A stretch of DNA of 64,000 nt from Moesziomyces globuligerus (GCA_030849465.1 JARVLF010000018.1:682001-746000), one strand, 5' to 3'; shown: positions 8,683-18,613, numbered from the stretch's first letter. A program made the numbers and translations. Notes: generated by a model from the sequence alone, not told the origin.

Positions 8683-11649
8683 CTACTTTCTGGGCGCCGC
8701 CTTCTTCTGAGGCCTGTGGGCCATCTCGACATCCTGGAGCGCCGCGCCCGGGGTAGCCGAGGGCTTGCGCTTCTTGCCGTGCGCAGCAGGCTGGGTGGCG
8801 GGCGTGGTGCTGGCGCTCGAGGCAGAGCTCGCTGCGCCGCTGCCCGTCTCGGCCGCATAGATCGCTGGTCCATCCACGCCCTGCTGCGCGCCACCCTGGA
8901 GGAACGCCGCGGTGGTGGCGGGCGAAAAGGCAAACGAGGGCGACTCGCCAAACGCCGCCTGGCTCGGACTCGCCACGCCGCCACCGGGCGCTTGGGACGA
9001 GTCGACAAACTGGCTCAGGAACGAATCGACGTCAAAGTCCGAGTCGATGCCCGCCGCCGCCGCGGACACGCCCGCCGATGGCGGCGGCGTCGTCCCGCTC
9101 GCGCCGTAGCTCGCGCCGTCCGCATACCCCGCAGCGCCCGCGCCGAGGATGCCGGCGCCAAACGCGTTCTCCGCCGGCGGCTGCCACGCCATCTGCGGCG
9201 CGCTGACCGCAGGCGCGGCGGCGTTCGGCGCCGGCTGACTCGTAAGACCCTGCAGCACGTCCGCATTGCCCTGGAGCCCCTCGAGCAGCGAGTTGATGCT
9301 GTTCTGCACGTGGTCGACGTCGTCCGAGGTGTTCTGCAGCTCGCGCGACGCGCGCGACAGCGACAGCGCCAGCTGCTGGTTGTTGCCCTCGTCTGCCCCG
9401 TCCAAAGCGCCCGTCGCGCCCGTGCCCTTGGTCGGCGACGTCACGTTGTAGCTCGCGCCTGCACCAAAGTTGCTGCGCGCCGGCGACTGGATGAGCGCCT
9501 GCGAGAGGCCTGCGATCCGCGCGAGCGCATCCGCATCCAGGCCCAGGCCGGGATTGGACGCCGCTGCGCCGCCCGCACCTGCGCCGTCCGCGGCCTGCAC
9601 ATCGACGCCGTTGCTGCCCGAACCGCTCGCGCCGGGGAACGCCGAAAAGCGCGACGAGAGGTCGTCAGCCTCGGAACCGCCCGCGCCAAAGTAGTCGGCA
9701 CCGCTGTCGTTGGACGCGGCGGCGGCAGCGCCCGCGCCGCTGCCGGCGCTCGCGAGCGCCTGCTGCAGCGCGGCGACCATCTGCGGATCGAGCTTGAGGC
9801 CGCCGCCCGACGCGGGTCCCGTCGACTTGGAGCCCTGGTTGGCGAGGCTGGCGCCAAAGAGGCTGGCGAGCCAGGCGTTGCCCTCGCCCGAGGCGAGCGC
9901 GTTGAGCACCTGGTTGCTCGCCTGCGACGAGAGCCGACGCGATCCGCCGGGCGTGGAGACGGCCTCGTTGAGATGTCCGCTCAGGTCGGCGGCGGCCGAC
10001 GAGGTGCTGGGGGGCGAGCCGATCTGGGTGAAGCGCGAGCCGCCGTGGCTGGCGGCGGGGCTGTTGCCCTTGGGCGAGTCGCTGCTGCCGGCCTCCTGGA
10101 AGCGGAGATGCGAGGGCATCTCTTCGATCTCGTCCTCGTCGGTGGGCAGCTCGAGCCCCTCGAGTCCGCGCACGGGCGACGACTTGCCGTCCTCGATCAT
10201 GAGGCGGCCCTTGTTGCGCGCCTGCGGACGCACGCCTACGCGTCTGCCTCCGCCACGCGCCTTGGCCGAGACGCCCTTTTTACCGGGCACGGGCGTCTCT
10301 GGGTCGTCCTGGTTGCCAAAGACGCCTGCGAGGAAGCGGAGGATCTTGTTGATGGTCTCCTGCTGACGCTTGGCGCGCTGCCGGCTCTCGACGGCCTCCT
10401 GCCAGAGGTTCTGGTTGGAGTTCTGGAGGTGACGTAGGTCTGCGCTGATGCTCGTCTGCGCGTTCTTGATGGCGTTGATGGCGTTGAGCACGCTGGCGAG
10501 CTGGAGCGCGCCCTCGCCCGTGGCGCCGTCGACGGCCTTTGCGCCAAAGTCGGTGCGCATGAGCGCGCCGGCGTGCATGAGCTCCTGGCCCGTGGTGGTG
10601 CTGGGCTCGCGCTCGGTGGTGGACTCCTTGTCGTCGCGGGGGCCCTTCTTGCGCTGGACCTTGGAGAGCCAGTCGGGGTGGTCGCGGTGGAAGTGCGGGT
10701 TGGAGAACTCCCAGAGCTCGCTCTCCTGGGGCGAGTCGTGCTTGAGTGCGCCCTGCTGGAGGTGGGGCACCTTGTGGAAGCCGTACATATTGAGCTGGCG
10801 GACGAAGGAGGAGAAGCGGTTGTGCTTGAAGAAGCGGGGGAGCACCTCGTCGCCGAAGCGCACGTGGTTGGGGACGAAGAAGGAGGCGCCATCGGGGGAC
10901 CAGCGGATGAGCTCGTCGGTGTTGGGATCGTCGACCATGCTGCGGAGCTTGTTGAGGAAGGCCGGGTTGTTCTTGTTGGTGGGGATGGCGCGGAGCGTTT
11001 CCGACGAGCCGCTGGCGGCGGATACGTTGGGCGGAAGGGTGCCCATGCCCGGCACGACAGGTGGCTGCTGCTTGGGTGCTGGGGTTGCGGACGAAGCCGG
11101 GGTGGAGGAAGAGGCGGAAGGGCCAGCGGCGGAGGGTGCGGCGGAGGGTGCGGCGGAGGGTGCGGCGGAAGAGACGTCTGTGGGCTTGACGACGGGCGAG
11201 GGCGTCATGGGCGAGGCCTTGGACTGGAAAGGTTGCGGCGAGGCGGTGGGCGGGCGGAAGGGCTGGGGAGGCGAGCTGTAGGATGCGCCTGGCCCGATGT
11301 TGGAAAGATGGCCGAGACCGAAGCGCTGCGCCTCGTCGGGGGACATGGCACCCAGCATCGGGAGGTTGGCGTGCGAAGCGGGTGCATTGTGGTTCATGGA
11401 AGTGGAGGCGAGAGGGCTGACAGCCTTGAAGGGTGTAGCGGCTGCGCTGGAGACGTCGGCGAGAGTGAAGTCAGGGGCGGGAGGCGAGACGGTGGGCACG
11501 GCCATATCGCTATCCTGGATGGTATTGGTGGAGATGCTGGCGGTAGGTATCGGTGAGACGGATGATGTGGATGCGCCTTGGGGCGCCAGAGCGGAGGTGA
11601 GTTGGGAGGTGGTGGGTGCGGAAGTGGATGGGGATGTCGAAGACGACAT
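8683..11649 (-). CDS. HSF1: Heat-shock factor type transcription factor (HSF1)
   Basis: A 988-aa nuclear DNA-binding protein. After a Ser/Thr/Pro/Ala-rich N-terminus, residues ~222-336 form a full HSF DNA-binding domain: NPAFLNKLRSMV, RWSPDGASFFVPN, then the recognition-helix region FKHNRFSSFVRQLNMYGFHKV and HRDHPDWLSKVQRKK. A coiled-coil trimerisation region follows at ~380-444 (LASVLNAINAIKN ... QETINKILRFLAGVFG). The remaining half is a low-complexity Ala/Gly/Ser/Gln region of the kind found in activation domains, with a short hydrophobic DDVDHVQNSINSLLEGLQ helix. The DNA-binding domain with an adjoining heptad repeat favours Hsf1 over Skn7 (no receiver domain) or Sfl1. A consensus heat-shock element lies about 850 bp upstream of its start. 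Confidence 0.87.
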   Translation of the reverse strand: MSSSTSPSTSAPTTSQLTSALAPQGASTSSVSPIPTASISTNTIQDSDMAVPTVSPPAPDFTLADVSSAAATPFKAVSPLASTSMNHNAPASHANLPMLGAMSPDEAQRFGLGHLSNIGPGASYSSPPQPFRPPTASPQPFQSKASPMTPSPVVKPTDVSSAAPSAAPSAAPSAAGPSASSSTPASSATPAPKQQPPVVPGMGTLPPNVSAASGSSETLRAIPTNKNNPAFLNKLRSMVDDPNTDELIRWSPDGASFFVPNHVRFGDEVLPRFFKHNRFSSFVRQLNMYGFHKVPHLQQGALKHDSPQESELWEFSNPHFHRDHPDWLSKVQRKKGPRDDKESTTEREPSTTTGQELMHAGALMRTDFGAKAVDGATGEGALQLASVLNAINAIKNAQTSISADLRHLQNSNQNLWQEAVESRQRAKRQQETINKILRFLAGVFGNQDDPETPVPGKKGVSAKARGGGRRVGVRPQARNKGRLMIEDGKSSPVRGLEGLELPTDEDEIEEMPSHLRFQEAGSSDSPKGNSPAASHGGSRFTQIGSPPSTSSAAADLSGHLNEAVSTPGGSRRLSSQASNQVLNALASGEGNAWLASLFGASLANQGSKSTGPASGGGLKLDPQMVAALQQALASAGSGAGAAAAASNDSGADYFGAGGSEADDLSSRFSAFPGASGSGSNGVDVQAADGAGAGGAAASNPGLGLDADALARIAGLSQALIQSPARSNFGAGASYNVTSPTKGTGATGALDGADEGNNQQLALSLSRASRELQNTSDDVDHVQNSINSLLEGLQGNADVLQGLTSQPAPNAAAPAVSAPQMAWQPPAENAFGAGILGAGAAGYADGASYGASGTTPPPSAGVSAAAAGIDSDFDVDSFLSQFVDSSQAPGGGVASPSQAAFGESPSFAFSPATTAAFLQGGAQQGVDGPAIYAAETGSGAASSASSASTTPATQPAAHGKKRKPSATPGAALQDVEMAHRPQKKAAPRK

Positions 11650-12141
11650 GATCCCGTTGGAGGCGTGCCTTGCTTGTATAAGAAAGGACGTGGATGGGAC
11701 CCAAGACGAAGGAGCTCGCGGATGAGAGGGATGGCATGTGCAAAAGGTGGAAAAAGTTGCGATTCTGCGATTCCAGCCTCAGCCTCGTCGTCGGCCGCCT
11801 CTGCGCAACAGAGAGAGAGAGAGAGGGAGGGAGAGCCGAGCTCAAAATGCAGAAAAATGCAGGGCGACAGCCAGGTTGCAGATCTCTGCGGTGCGGCTCG
11901 AGGAAAAAAAAACAAAAACAAAAAGCGAACAGAAAGAAAAAAAAGAGTGGTCATTCTGACGTCTTTGCAGTGCGTTGACGCTGATGCTGCACGATCTGCA
12001 GCTCGACGGGCGGCTAACCGTGAACGCGCATGCATGCATCCACCCATTCATTCATTCATTCGTTTCCGCACCAAAGAACCAAGCATCGGCACCTTACGGT
12101 CTACGGTCGAGGTCATCGTAGCCATCTATCCCGTGTCGGCG

Positions 12142-12180
12142 GGGACGTGTCGGTGGGACGTGTCGGTGGGACGTGTCGGA
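12142..12180. repeat. 13-bp tandem repeat, 3 copies
   Basis: The unit GGGACGTGTCGGT occurs at 12142-12154 and 12155-12167, and again at 12168-12180 with a changed last base. A partial copy (CCGTGTCGGCG) precedes it. It lies about 500 bp upstream of the HSF1 start codon. Confidence 0.9.
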
Positions 12181-12500
12181 GATTTTGCCAAGCGAGCGCA
12201 GACGGTATCACGGTTTGTGGTACGGTACGTGCTGTGAAGCCCAGCTGAGGTTGCCGCCCGCTTTGCATGTCTTGAGTATAGGCTGCCTCTGATACTCCGA
12301 TCGTCGGATCGAGATCGCAAAGCCTCAACGGAAGCGCGAACCAAGCATGAGCCAAAATAAAATGGCTCCAAACGCACGCTCTAAAGAAGGCTCGCGCACA
12401 TGCCCAAAAATTCAAAAACCTCCACTTTGCACCATCCACACCATCCACGTCGATCTCACCGCACGCTCCACTCACACCCCCGCGCCTTTCATTCCCCATC

Positions 12501-12513
12501 GAACCTTCTAGAA
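12501..12513. promoter_or_regulatory. Heat-shock element (GAAnnTTCnnGAA)
   Basis: The sequence GAACCTTCTAGAA is a perfect three-unit heat-shock element with alternating GAA/TTC blocks at the standard 5-bp spacing. HSF trimers bind this arrangement. It sits 850 bp upstream of the HSF1 start and 240 bp past the chitin synthase stop, so control of HSF1 is possible but the distance is long for a fungal promoter. Confidence 0.5.
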
Positions 12514-12651
12514 CCACTCGCCTCCCTCTCCCCCACCCCTGATCACCATCAACTCCCACGCATCACCCTGCACCGCAGCATCGCAAACAAACAAAGTCCG
12601 TGGTTTCAACAAAGCGAAGCAAAAACAAAACAAACGAAAGTGCATCAAGGC

Positions 12652-12673
12652 TGTGTGTGTGTGTGTGTGTGTG
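12652..12673. repeat. TG dinucleotide microsatellite
   Basis: About eleven TG units in an uninterrupted run, 80 bp beyond the chitin synthase stop codon. Confidence 0.95.
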
Positions 12674-12753
12674 CGAGGGAAAAGGAGAGAGAGCAAGGGA
12701 CGATGGGGTGAGGAAAAAGTGGTGGGAGCAAGCGTTCCGCAGTCCATGTGCTC

Positions 12754-15700
12754 TCAGGCCTGCGCACCGCCCGAGAGCGTGTCGTCGATCGCCTTGTTGA
12801 TCATCTGCTTCTTGGACGCCAGCTCGGCGTTGGGGAAGGCAGCCGCGAGCGCCTCGCGCACCGAGCGCTTGGTCACCGTCATCAGACTCGCCTGGTTCGC
12901 CAGGTAGGTCTGCACCGCCGCCTTGATCTCCTCGTCCGTCGGGTCCGACGCATCGTTGACCGCCAGCGCCCGCGCCACGTGCGCCGCCGCAAACGGATTC
13001 GCCGCGTTGAGCGTCGAGTAGGTCGAGACCGGCCTCGCGCCTCCGGCTGCGTTGGCCTCCTGCTGCGCCCAGATGTTGCTCCCCGTGTTCTGCTGCGACA
13101 GCGGCATCGTCAGCCCAAGGTCCGAGCCTGCCGGCGAGTGCGTCGCGCCCAGCGGATTCGCCATCATCGGCGGCATCCCGTACATCGACGCCGTCGGATT
13201 CACCATCGTCGGCATCCCATACATCGACGCAGACGATCCAGGCATCCCGTACATCGATCCCATCCCGGGCATCCCGTACATCGACGGCGTGCCCGCAAAC
13301 ACCATCGACGGCGCCTGCGATCCGCCCATCTGCGAGAGCGCCGCACCCGACGCCTGGCGCGAGTGCGCCGGCTTGGCCAGCACATTCGTGTTCTGGTAGT
13401 AGTCGCCGCCCAGGCTCGCGCCGTAGTCCGAGCCCGCCACGCTCCCCGCATACGCGCTCCCCGCCTTGTACAGGCTCGGCGGCCCGCTGTGCACGATGGC
13501 CTGCGAGTTGCCAAACGGTCCGCTCATGCCCGACCGCACCGACGGCGCCGCACCCTCCTCCCACACCTCGCGCTGGTACTCGCTGAACTTCTTGACCGGG
13601 ATCATCGTGTCGTCGTACGGCTCGTCGTCCGTGCCCGCCACAATCTTCTTGTTGCCCTTCTCGCCCACCACGATACGCGTGTTGCCCCACGAAAAGTCGT
13701 CCATGTGCCAGAACGAGTAGATGGGCAGGAAGAACGAGAAGACCGGATACGCGAGGATGTAGATGATCAGCCAGCCAATGTACTGCCACTGTCGCTTGAG
13801 CAGGAACAGGATCGCCTGCAGACCGTACACGGCCGCGATCATGGCAATCGAGATGTACGGGATCGCCGCCGAGCGCGTCGCCACCGTGATGATGAGGTAC
13901 ACCAGATACACGGCGGTCGCAGGCAGGATCACCGTACCCAGCAGGTCGATGAACACGATGAAGCGCATCGAGAAGAGGCAGAAGCCGCACAGCTCGGGCA
14001 TCAGCACCAGCTCCGCCAGGTTGTGCACCGTCGAGTTGATCCATCGTCGACGCTGCGAGAGCAGCACGCCAAAGCGCTCCGGCGCACTCGTCAACGCCCT
14101 GGCATCCTGGATGAATTTGGTGCGGAACGCCGGGAAGTTCTTGAGCACGAGCGTCGTCAGGTAGCGATCCTCGCCGAGGTGGAGCAGGTTCTTCTTGTGC
14201 AGCGTGTCGACGCGGTTCTCCGAGTAGTCGTCGATGATGCGGTTCGAGATAAACAGCGGACGGCCCTTGTCCGAGCTGCGGATGCGGTAGAGCGAGAAAC
14301 AACCGGGAAGACACGTGACGCTGCCAAAGAGCGATTCGAACGCCTTGGCGAGGTGGTGCGAGATGTAGTACTCGTACACCTGGATCATGGTCCACCACGA
14401 GCCCTCGGCGTTGTCGAGCGTGGTCTCGCCGCAGATGGCGATGATGCGCGAGTCGTCGGCGCAGTTGGCGACCAGGCGATTGAGGCCGTCCGGCTCGACG
14501 CGCGTGTCGGCGTCGACCATGAGGATGTACTCGTAGAAGGCGGGGTCGATGCCGATGACGTTCTTCATCTGGTGGTAGATCTCGAGCTCGAGCGGGAACA
14601 TGGGCGCGTCAAAGTGGACGCGGTTGAGGTAGCGCATGAGCAGGATCTGCGAGTCACGCTTGCCGCGGTTGCCGGGTCGCGATCGCTCGCTGGGACGGCC
14701 CACCTTGACGACGACAATGTAGGGCACGACGTGGCCCTCAAACTCGTACAGGCCCGAGTAGACCTTTGCGTAGTTGAGCTGCTTGGAGCCCTCGGCGACC
14801 GACTTGAACATGAGCGGCTCCGGGTCGATCTTGGGGTCGACGCCGAGGATGTCGAGCACGATGCGCGGAGTGGAACGGTCGTTGCCGCTACCGACGATCA
14901 TACCGTCGCAGATGAGGAAGAGGAGCTTGCGCTTGTCGTCGTACTCGAGGCCGGCGAGCGAGTCGATGGTCTTGCGCAGCTCGTCCTCGGATTCGGTGTA
15001 ACAGGGCACCTGGCAGATGACAAACTTGTCCTGCTGCTCTGGCGTGCGCTTGGTGCCGAGCTGGAGCGCGGCGATGAACTTGGCGAGCACGGTGGCGACG
15101 AGGAGCACCGAGAAGCCGAGGAGGAGGTAGTTCTGGACCTCGCAGCGCGCCGTGTTTCGGAAGTCGGTCTTGCCGACGTAGAAGACGTTGTCGAGACACG
15201 CCTGGGTGGCGCCGCGGTAGGTCTGGTTGAAGGTGTTCATGACGTCGTTGAAGTCGCCGGTGATGTCCTGACCTGCCTGGCTCTTGAAGAGCGAGACGAG
15301 GGAGGAGTCGAGGAAGGAGTAGGCGTCGTTGGTCTGGTAGACGTTGATGGTGTTGAGGTAGTCCGAGATGTCGTAGACCTTGCTGTTGATGACGGCCCAG
15401 TTCCTGTACTGGCCCTGGACCTCGATCTCCTTCTTCGAGTAGACGTAGTAGCCCTTCTTGAGCTTGGTGGCGAAGGGGAGGAAGCGGTCGGGATACCAGT
15501 AGATGTCGTGGAGCTTGGACGAGGCGTCGGACTGGAGCGGGCCCGAGGTGTGGACGCCCTGGGAGATGGCGGGTGTGTTGTTTGCGGTGGGCTGAAGGGC
15601 GAGTGCGGTGTCTGTGACGAGCGACTGGCAGCCGACGGTGAGGGGCACGGGGAAGTACTGGGTGAGGTCCTGACCTGCGAGCTGGAGCATGAGGTCGGAG

Positions 15701-16245
15701 CTGGTCTGGAGGTTGGTGATGTCCGAGTGATCGCCCTTGTAGAACTTGGTGAAGTCGTAGACGTTGCCGCGTACTGCGGCGTAGTAGTCGTCTTCGCCCG
15801 CGTGCTGGCCGAGCTGGCTGAAGTTCCAGGCCTTGTCGTAGTCTGGGCAGAGTAGACGGCCGAAGGCGATGATGTAGAAGAGGATGATGGCGCAGAGCCA
15901 GAAGATGATGGCGCAGATGGTGAACTTTTCGCGCCAGGCCATCTGGACGTCGGGACGCTTCATGCCGCCGCACTTTGAAAGGGCGAAGGAAGGGATCCAC
16001 CAGGTGGTGAACCAGGTGAGACGGACCCACCACTTGCGGACGGCGGTGGTGGGGACCTCTTCGACGGCGTCGATGGGGCGGTTGGTGATGTCATCCTTCT
16101 CGAGGGTGCCGATGAGGGCGGGGTTTGCTTGGCCGTAGGCGCGCTTGTCGTAGTCAGCCTTGAGGCCGGCGGTCTCTGCGAGAGGATCGTGGGAGATGGT
16201 CTCGAGGGGCGTGGCGAAGGGGTCGTGCGCGTTCTTGACCGACAT
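12754..16245 (-). CDS. Class IV chitin synthase (CHS3-like) with DEK_C tail
   Basis: A 1163-aa membrane enzyme that polymerises UDP-GlcNAc into cell-wall chitin. A first pair of hydrophobic segments lies at ~100-125. Cytochrome b5-like segments follow (AVRGNVYDFTKFYKG; WAVINSKVYDISDYL), as in class IV/V enzymes. A further helix at ~372-394 leads into the family-2 glycosyltransferase domain: VICQVPCYTESEDELRKTIDSL, the Asp motif YILMVDADTRVEP, GCFSLYRIRS, LGEDRYLTTL and the signature QRRRW at ~730-734. A C-terminal cluster of helices (~755-880) follows. The cytoplasmic tail has four MYGMP motifs at ~980-1035, and the last ~60 residues form a DEK_C-type helix bundle (PTDEEIKAAVQTYLAN). No myosin head is present, so it is not class V. 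Smut fungi have two class IV enzymes and I cannot say which this is. Confidence 0.94.
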   Translation of the reverse strand: MSVKNAHDPFATPLETISHDPLAETAGLKADYDKRAYGQANPALIGTLEKDDITNRPIDAVEEVPTTAVRKWWVRLTWFTTWWIPSFALSKCGGMKRPDVQMAWREKFTICAIIFWLCAIILFYIIAFGRLLCPDYDKAWNFSQLGQHAGEDDYYAAVRGNVYDFTKFYKGDHSDITNLQTSSDLMLQLAGQDLTQYFPVPLTVGCQSLVTDTALALQPTANNTPAISQGVHTSGPLQSDASSKLHDIYWYPDRFLPFATKLKKGYYVYSKKEIEVQGQYRNWAVINSKVYDISDYLNTINVYQTNDAYSFLDSSLVSLFKSQAGQDITGDFNDVMNTFNQTYRGATQACLDNVFYVGKTDFRNTARCEVQNYLLLGFSVLLVATVLAKFIAALQLGTKRTPEQQDKFVICQVPCYTESEDELRKTIDSLAGLEYDDKRKLLFLICDGMIVGSGNDRSTPRIVLDILGVDPKIDPEPLMFKSVAEGSKQLNYAKVYSGLYEFEGHVVPYIVVVKVGRPSERSRPGNRGKRDSQILLMRYLNRVHFDAPMFPLELEIYHQMKNVIGIDPAFYEYILMVDADTRVEPDGLNRLVANCADDSRIIAICGETTLDNAEGSWWTMIQVYEYYISHHLAKAFESLFGSVTCLPGCFSLYRIRSSDKGRPLFISNRIIDDYSENRVDTLHKKNLLHLGEDRYLTTLVLKNFPAFRTKFIQDARALTSAPERFGVLLSQRRRWINSTVHNLAELVLMPELCGFCLFSMRFIVFIDLLGTVILPATAVYLVYLIITVATRSAAIPYISIAMIAAVYGLQAILFLLKRQWQYIGWLIIYILAYPVFSFFLPIYSFWHMDDFSWGNTRIVVGEKGNKKIVAGTDDEPYDDTMIPVKKFSEYQREVWEEGAAPSVRSGMSGPFGNSQAIVHSGPPSLYKAGSAYAGSVAGSDYGASLGGDYYQNTNVLAKPAHSRQASGAALSQMGGSQAPSMVFAGTPSMYGMPGMGSMYGMPGSSASMYGMPTMVNPTASMYGMPPMMANPLGATHSPAGSDLGLTMPLSQQNTGSNIWAQQEANAAGGARPVSTYSTLNAANPFAAAHVARALAVNDASDPTDEEIKAAVQTYLANQASLMTVTKRSVREALAAAFPNAELASKKQMINKAIDDTLSGGAQA

Positions 16246-16606
16246 GGCGAAGGGGCCGGACGGTGTCGAAGCGCAAGTGTGTGCCGGTGTGGGGGCCGCC
16301 GTAGGATGGCGAGGCTAGATAGCCTATGGAGTCCGGTCGAGGCTAGCAGCGGCTGGCGAAGTGGGACGAGAGCGGTCTACTGGACTGATGGTTCTAGCAG
16401 CGCGCAGATCCGATGGGAGGTGAGTGCGAGCGTATGGACTGCGAGAGCACTGCGCTGCGTGCGTTCTAGGATGGAGGTGGTCGGCCGAGCCGGCAGCGAT
16501 GACGGAGCTGCGTTGTGACAATCCTCGACGAAAGCTGAGGATAGTGGGCGGGGCGAGGTGCGATGATGGTGATGGGTGAGGATCCAAAGGAAGAGGGCGG
16601 GGCTGT

Positions 16607-16640
<34 letters not shown>

Positions 16641-17674
16641 CAGGGGGCGGAGAGGTGTGACAGTGTGAGTGGGAGTGCATTTCCAACAGCCAACAGCCAG
16701 CAGAGCAGAGGCTGTGAGGCGCATTTCCAGAGGGAAGGGGTTTGGCTCTGGTTTGCGCGCTGAGGATCGGCCGCCCAGCTTTCGCATCCATCGCGAAAAA
16801 GAGGGTCCCCTCGATGCCCGTCCGGCGCAGCCGACCCGTGCGGTGCGTTTTTTTCTTTTCTTTTCCGTCTCAGCTAGCTGTCAGGAGAGCGGCTCGGTGT
16901 TCATCCATGCCACCACACAATTCGCAATTCGCATTTCACATTCCTACAAAACAGACGCCGACGGATGCCAGCCAGCATTCGAGCAGCAATCGAGCAGCAG
17001 CAGCAGCAGCAGCCGCAGCAGCAGCCGACATCACGCACATCCACGTTCCAAGATGATACTTTCCCATAGCCTTTCCTTGTTAATCGCCTGCTTCTTGCCT
17101 GCTCGTGCTTGTGGCATGGGATACGTGCATCATCTTGAGCGTTTAGCGAAGGCGGACGGAAGCCAACACCGCAAAAGTTTGGACGCTGTGCAGTGCGGTC
17201 AGCGGACATGGCGCGACCGAGCAGGCGCTCTCTCATGCACGGCTGACCTACAAAGTCCGTTGGCGTTGATGCGCGTCGCAGCGCCCACCGGCAGTCGCAA
17301 TATGCAGCTTCTGCATCCCATCCCGTTCCCTCTTGCCTCTCGAGCCCAGATGAGATTCACCGACATCCGAACCTACCGTTGGGTTATTAATATGATCCTG
17401 CGCTGCGAATGCGATCAAGCCAAGAGCAGGAGCACGCGTCGGTGCTCCGCGTCCCCTGACAGAGCTGGCATCTCGGCTCGCGAGCAGTGTGTCTCAGGCG
17501 CGCGTCTGTTGGTCTCTCTCATTTCAACCCAGAGCCTCCGATCCGATTCCAATACTTGTGCCGATCTCACAGCCACGCAACTTTTTTCTTGGACGATTTC
17601 ATGCATCTCGTCCAACCGACGCTGTGGAGGCGAGGTCGCTTTCTCGAGCTTCAACCATCTGATGGACCCGCACC
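16246..17674. promoter_or_regulatory. Divergent upstream region of the chitin synthase and Aim19-like genes
   Basis: A 1.4-kb interval with no supported gene. It contains a GT dinucleotide run at 16611-16639 and a CAG/AGC triplet run at 16994-17026. A plus-strand frame from an ATG at 17053 has a hydrophobic start, but it runs on into the Aim19-like gene in another frame and was not accepted. Confidence 0.4.
16611..16639. repeat. GT dinucleotide microsatellite
   Basis: Fourteen consecutive GT units, about 370 bp upstream of the chitin synthase start codon. Confidence 0.95.
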
Positions 17675-18511
17675 ATGAGATCGCGACCGACAATGCAGGA
17701 TCCCTCCTCTGGCACCGACAGCGACGGATGGCTGCAGAGCAACGTCCGCGCTCTCGGCTCGTACGCACACACCTCTACGCCCGCCTACACGCTTTCCGCG
17801 CTCTTCGTGCTCTCGACGCCGTTCGGATTCGCATCCCCCGCACAAGCGGCAGCCGAAGCTGCCGCCAAGTTGCAGCACCAGCAACGTCTCGCTCGCGCCA
17901 CCGAAGCCGCTTCGGCTCGAGGCACGTCTGGGCTCGTCGCACGCGTGCTTGCCAATGCGCAGTCGAGGCGCGCGGCGCAGCAGACGCATGCCCCCGTGCG
18001 CACGCTCCCGCCCTTCTGGCAGCTCGCCTTCTTCGCCGCCGCCTTCGGCACGGGAGGTTACATGGTCGACCAGGCCGACCACCTCAACGGTAGCGGTGTG
18101 GTGACAGCCTGGTCGCTAACCTACCTGCTCTTCAGGACGGCGCCGACGTTCAAGCAGTTGCCCAGAAATCCACTCGCTCTGGCGCTCTCGACGGCCGTGC
18201 TGACGCTCGGACTCGGCGTGCATGGAAGCCACTACTTTGACAAAGCGAGCTGGAGCGGAGCGGTGCCGGATCTGACAAGCGCAGGCGAGGAGCTGAGGAG
18301 AGCCGCAAAAGGCAAGGCTCAGCCGCACGGCACGCCTACAAGTATCTTTGCCCGCCCACCAACCGAGTCACATCGCTCCAATGTGGACGGATCCGAGATG
18401 CAAAGCAGGCTCTATGAAGCCAAACACGCCCTGGGTCGCAACAACGACGTCGCCAGAACCGCCGCCTACCTCCACCGCCAAGGCGACACGGAGCCACCAC
18501 GCAGTCCATGA
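17675..18511 (+). CDS. AIM19: Aim19-like mitochondrial membrane protein
   Basis: A 278-aa protein resembling the fungal Aim19 family (altered inheritance of mitochondria), small multi-helix mitochondrial proteins of unknown molecular function. Support comes from the N-terminal segment SYAHTSTPAYTLSALFVLSTP and from the core GTGGYMVDQADHLNGSGVVTAWSLTYLL. In yeast Aim19 the core has the same layout: GAYM-x-x-x-x-D-LENG-x-G, an AWS-x-LYL helix, then a final hydrophobic helix. Three to four hydrophobic segments are visible. The Ala/Gln-rich linker at ~57-105 and the ~90-residue polar C-terminal tail are longer than in yeast (157 aa). The ATG at 17675 is used; the ATG at 17693 is an equally possible start. 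The gene runs head-on toward a small spliced gene 100 bp away. Confidence 0.7.
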   Translation: MRSRPTMQDPSSGTDSDGWLQSNVRALGSYAHTSTPAYTLSALFVLSTPFGFASPAQAAAEAAAKLQHQQRLARATEAASARGTSGLVARVLANAQSRRAAQQTHAPVRTLPPFWQLAFFAAAFGTGGYMVDQADHLNGSGVVTAWSLTYLLFRTAPTFKQLPRNPLALALSTAVLTLGLGVHGSHYFDKASWSGAVPDLTSAGEELRRAAKGKAQPHGTPTSIFARPPTESHRSNVDGSEMQSRLYEAKHALGRNNDVARTAAYLHRQGDTEPPRSP

Positions 18512-18613
18512 ACACGGCCAACAAGATCGGATTTTTCAACTACGCTTCGTACTTCACCAAGTGCGCGTGTGAGCCTGCAGGTCGTCCAGATACGGCTCGC
18601 TGCGCACGTGCTT

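Larger units (their letters stand above)
11650..12753. promoter_or_regulatory. Upstream region of HSF1 (and 3' flank of the chitin synthase gene)
   Basis: Both flanking genes are on the minus strand, so this 1.1-kb gap holds the HSF1 promoter. It is full of simple sequence: a GA run at 11811-11825, A-rich tracts at about 11903-11945, ATTC repeats at 12045-12061, a three-copy 13-bp tandem repeat at 12142-12180, and a TG dinucleotide run at 12652-12673. A heat-shock element is at 12501-12513. No coding frame here is convincing. Confidence 0.5.

Noticed and set aside
12748..15855. A 1035-codon plus-strand frame opposite the chitin synthase
   Set aside because: It is antisense to a certain gene, very rich in Arg, His, Val and Asp, and has no family motif. 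GC-rich third positions on the coding strand produce such shadow frames.
17053..18093. Plus-strand frame starting with a signal-like sequence (MILSHSLSLLIACFLPARAC)
   Set aside because: It runs out of frame into the Aim19-like gene, becomes Arg-rich there and shows no conserved cysteine pattern. A chance frame is more likely than a secreted protein.
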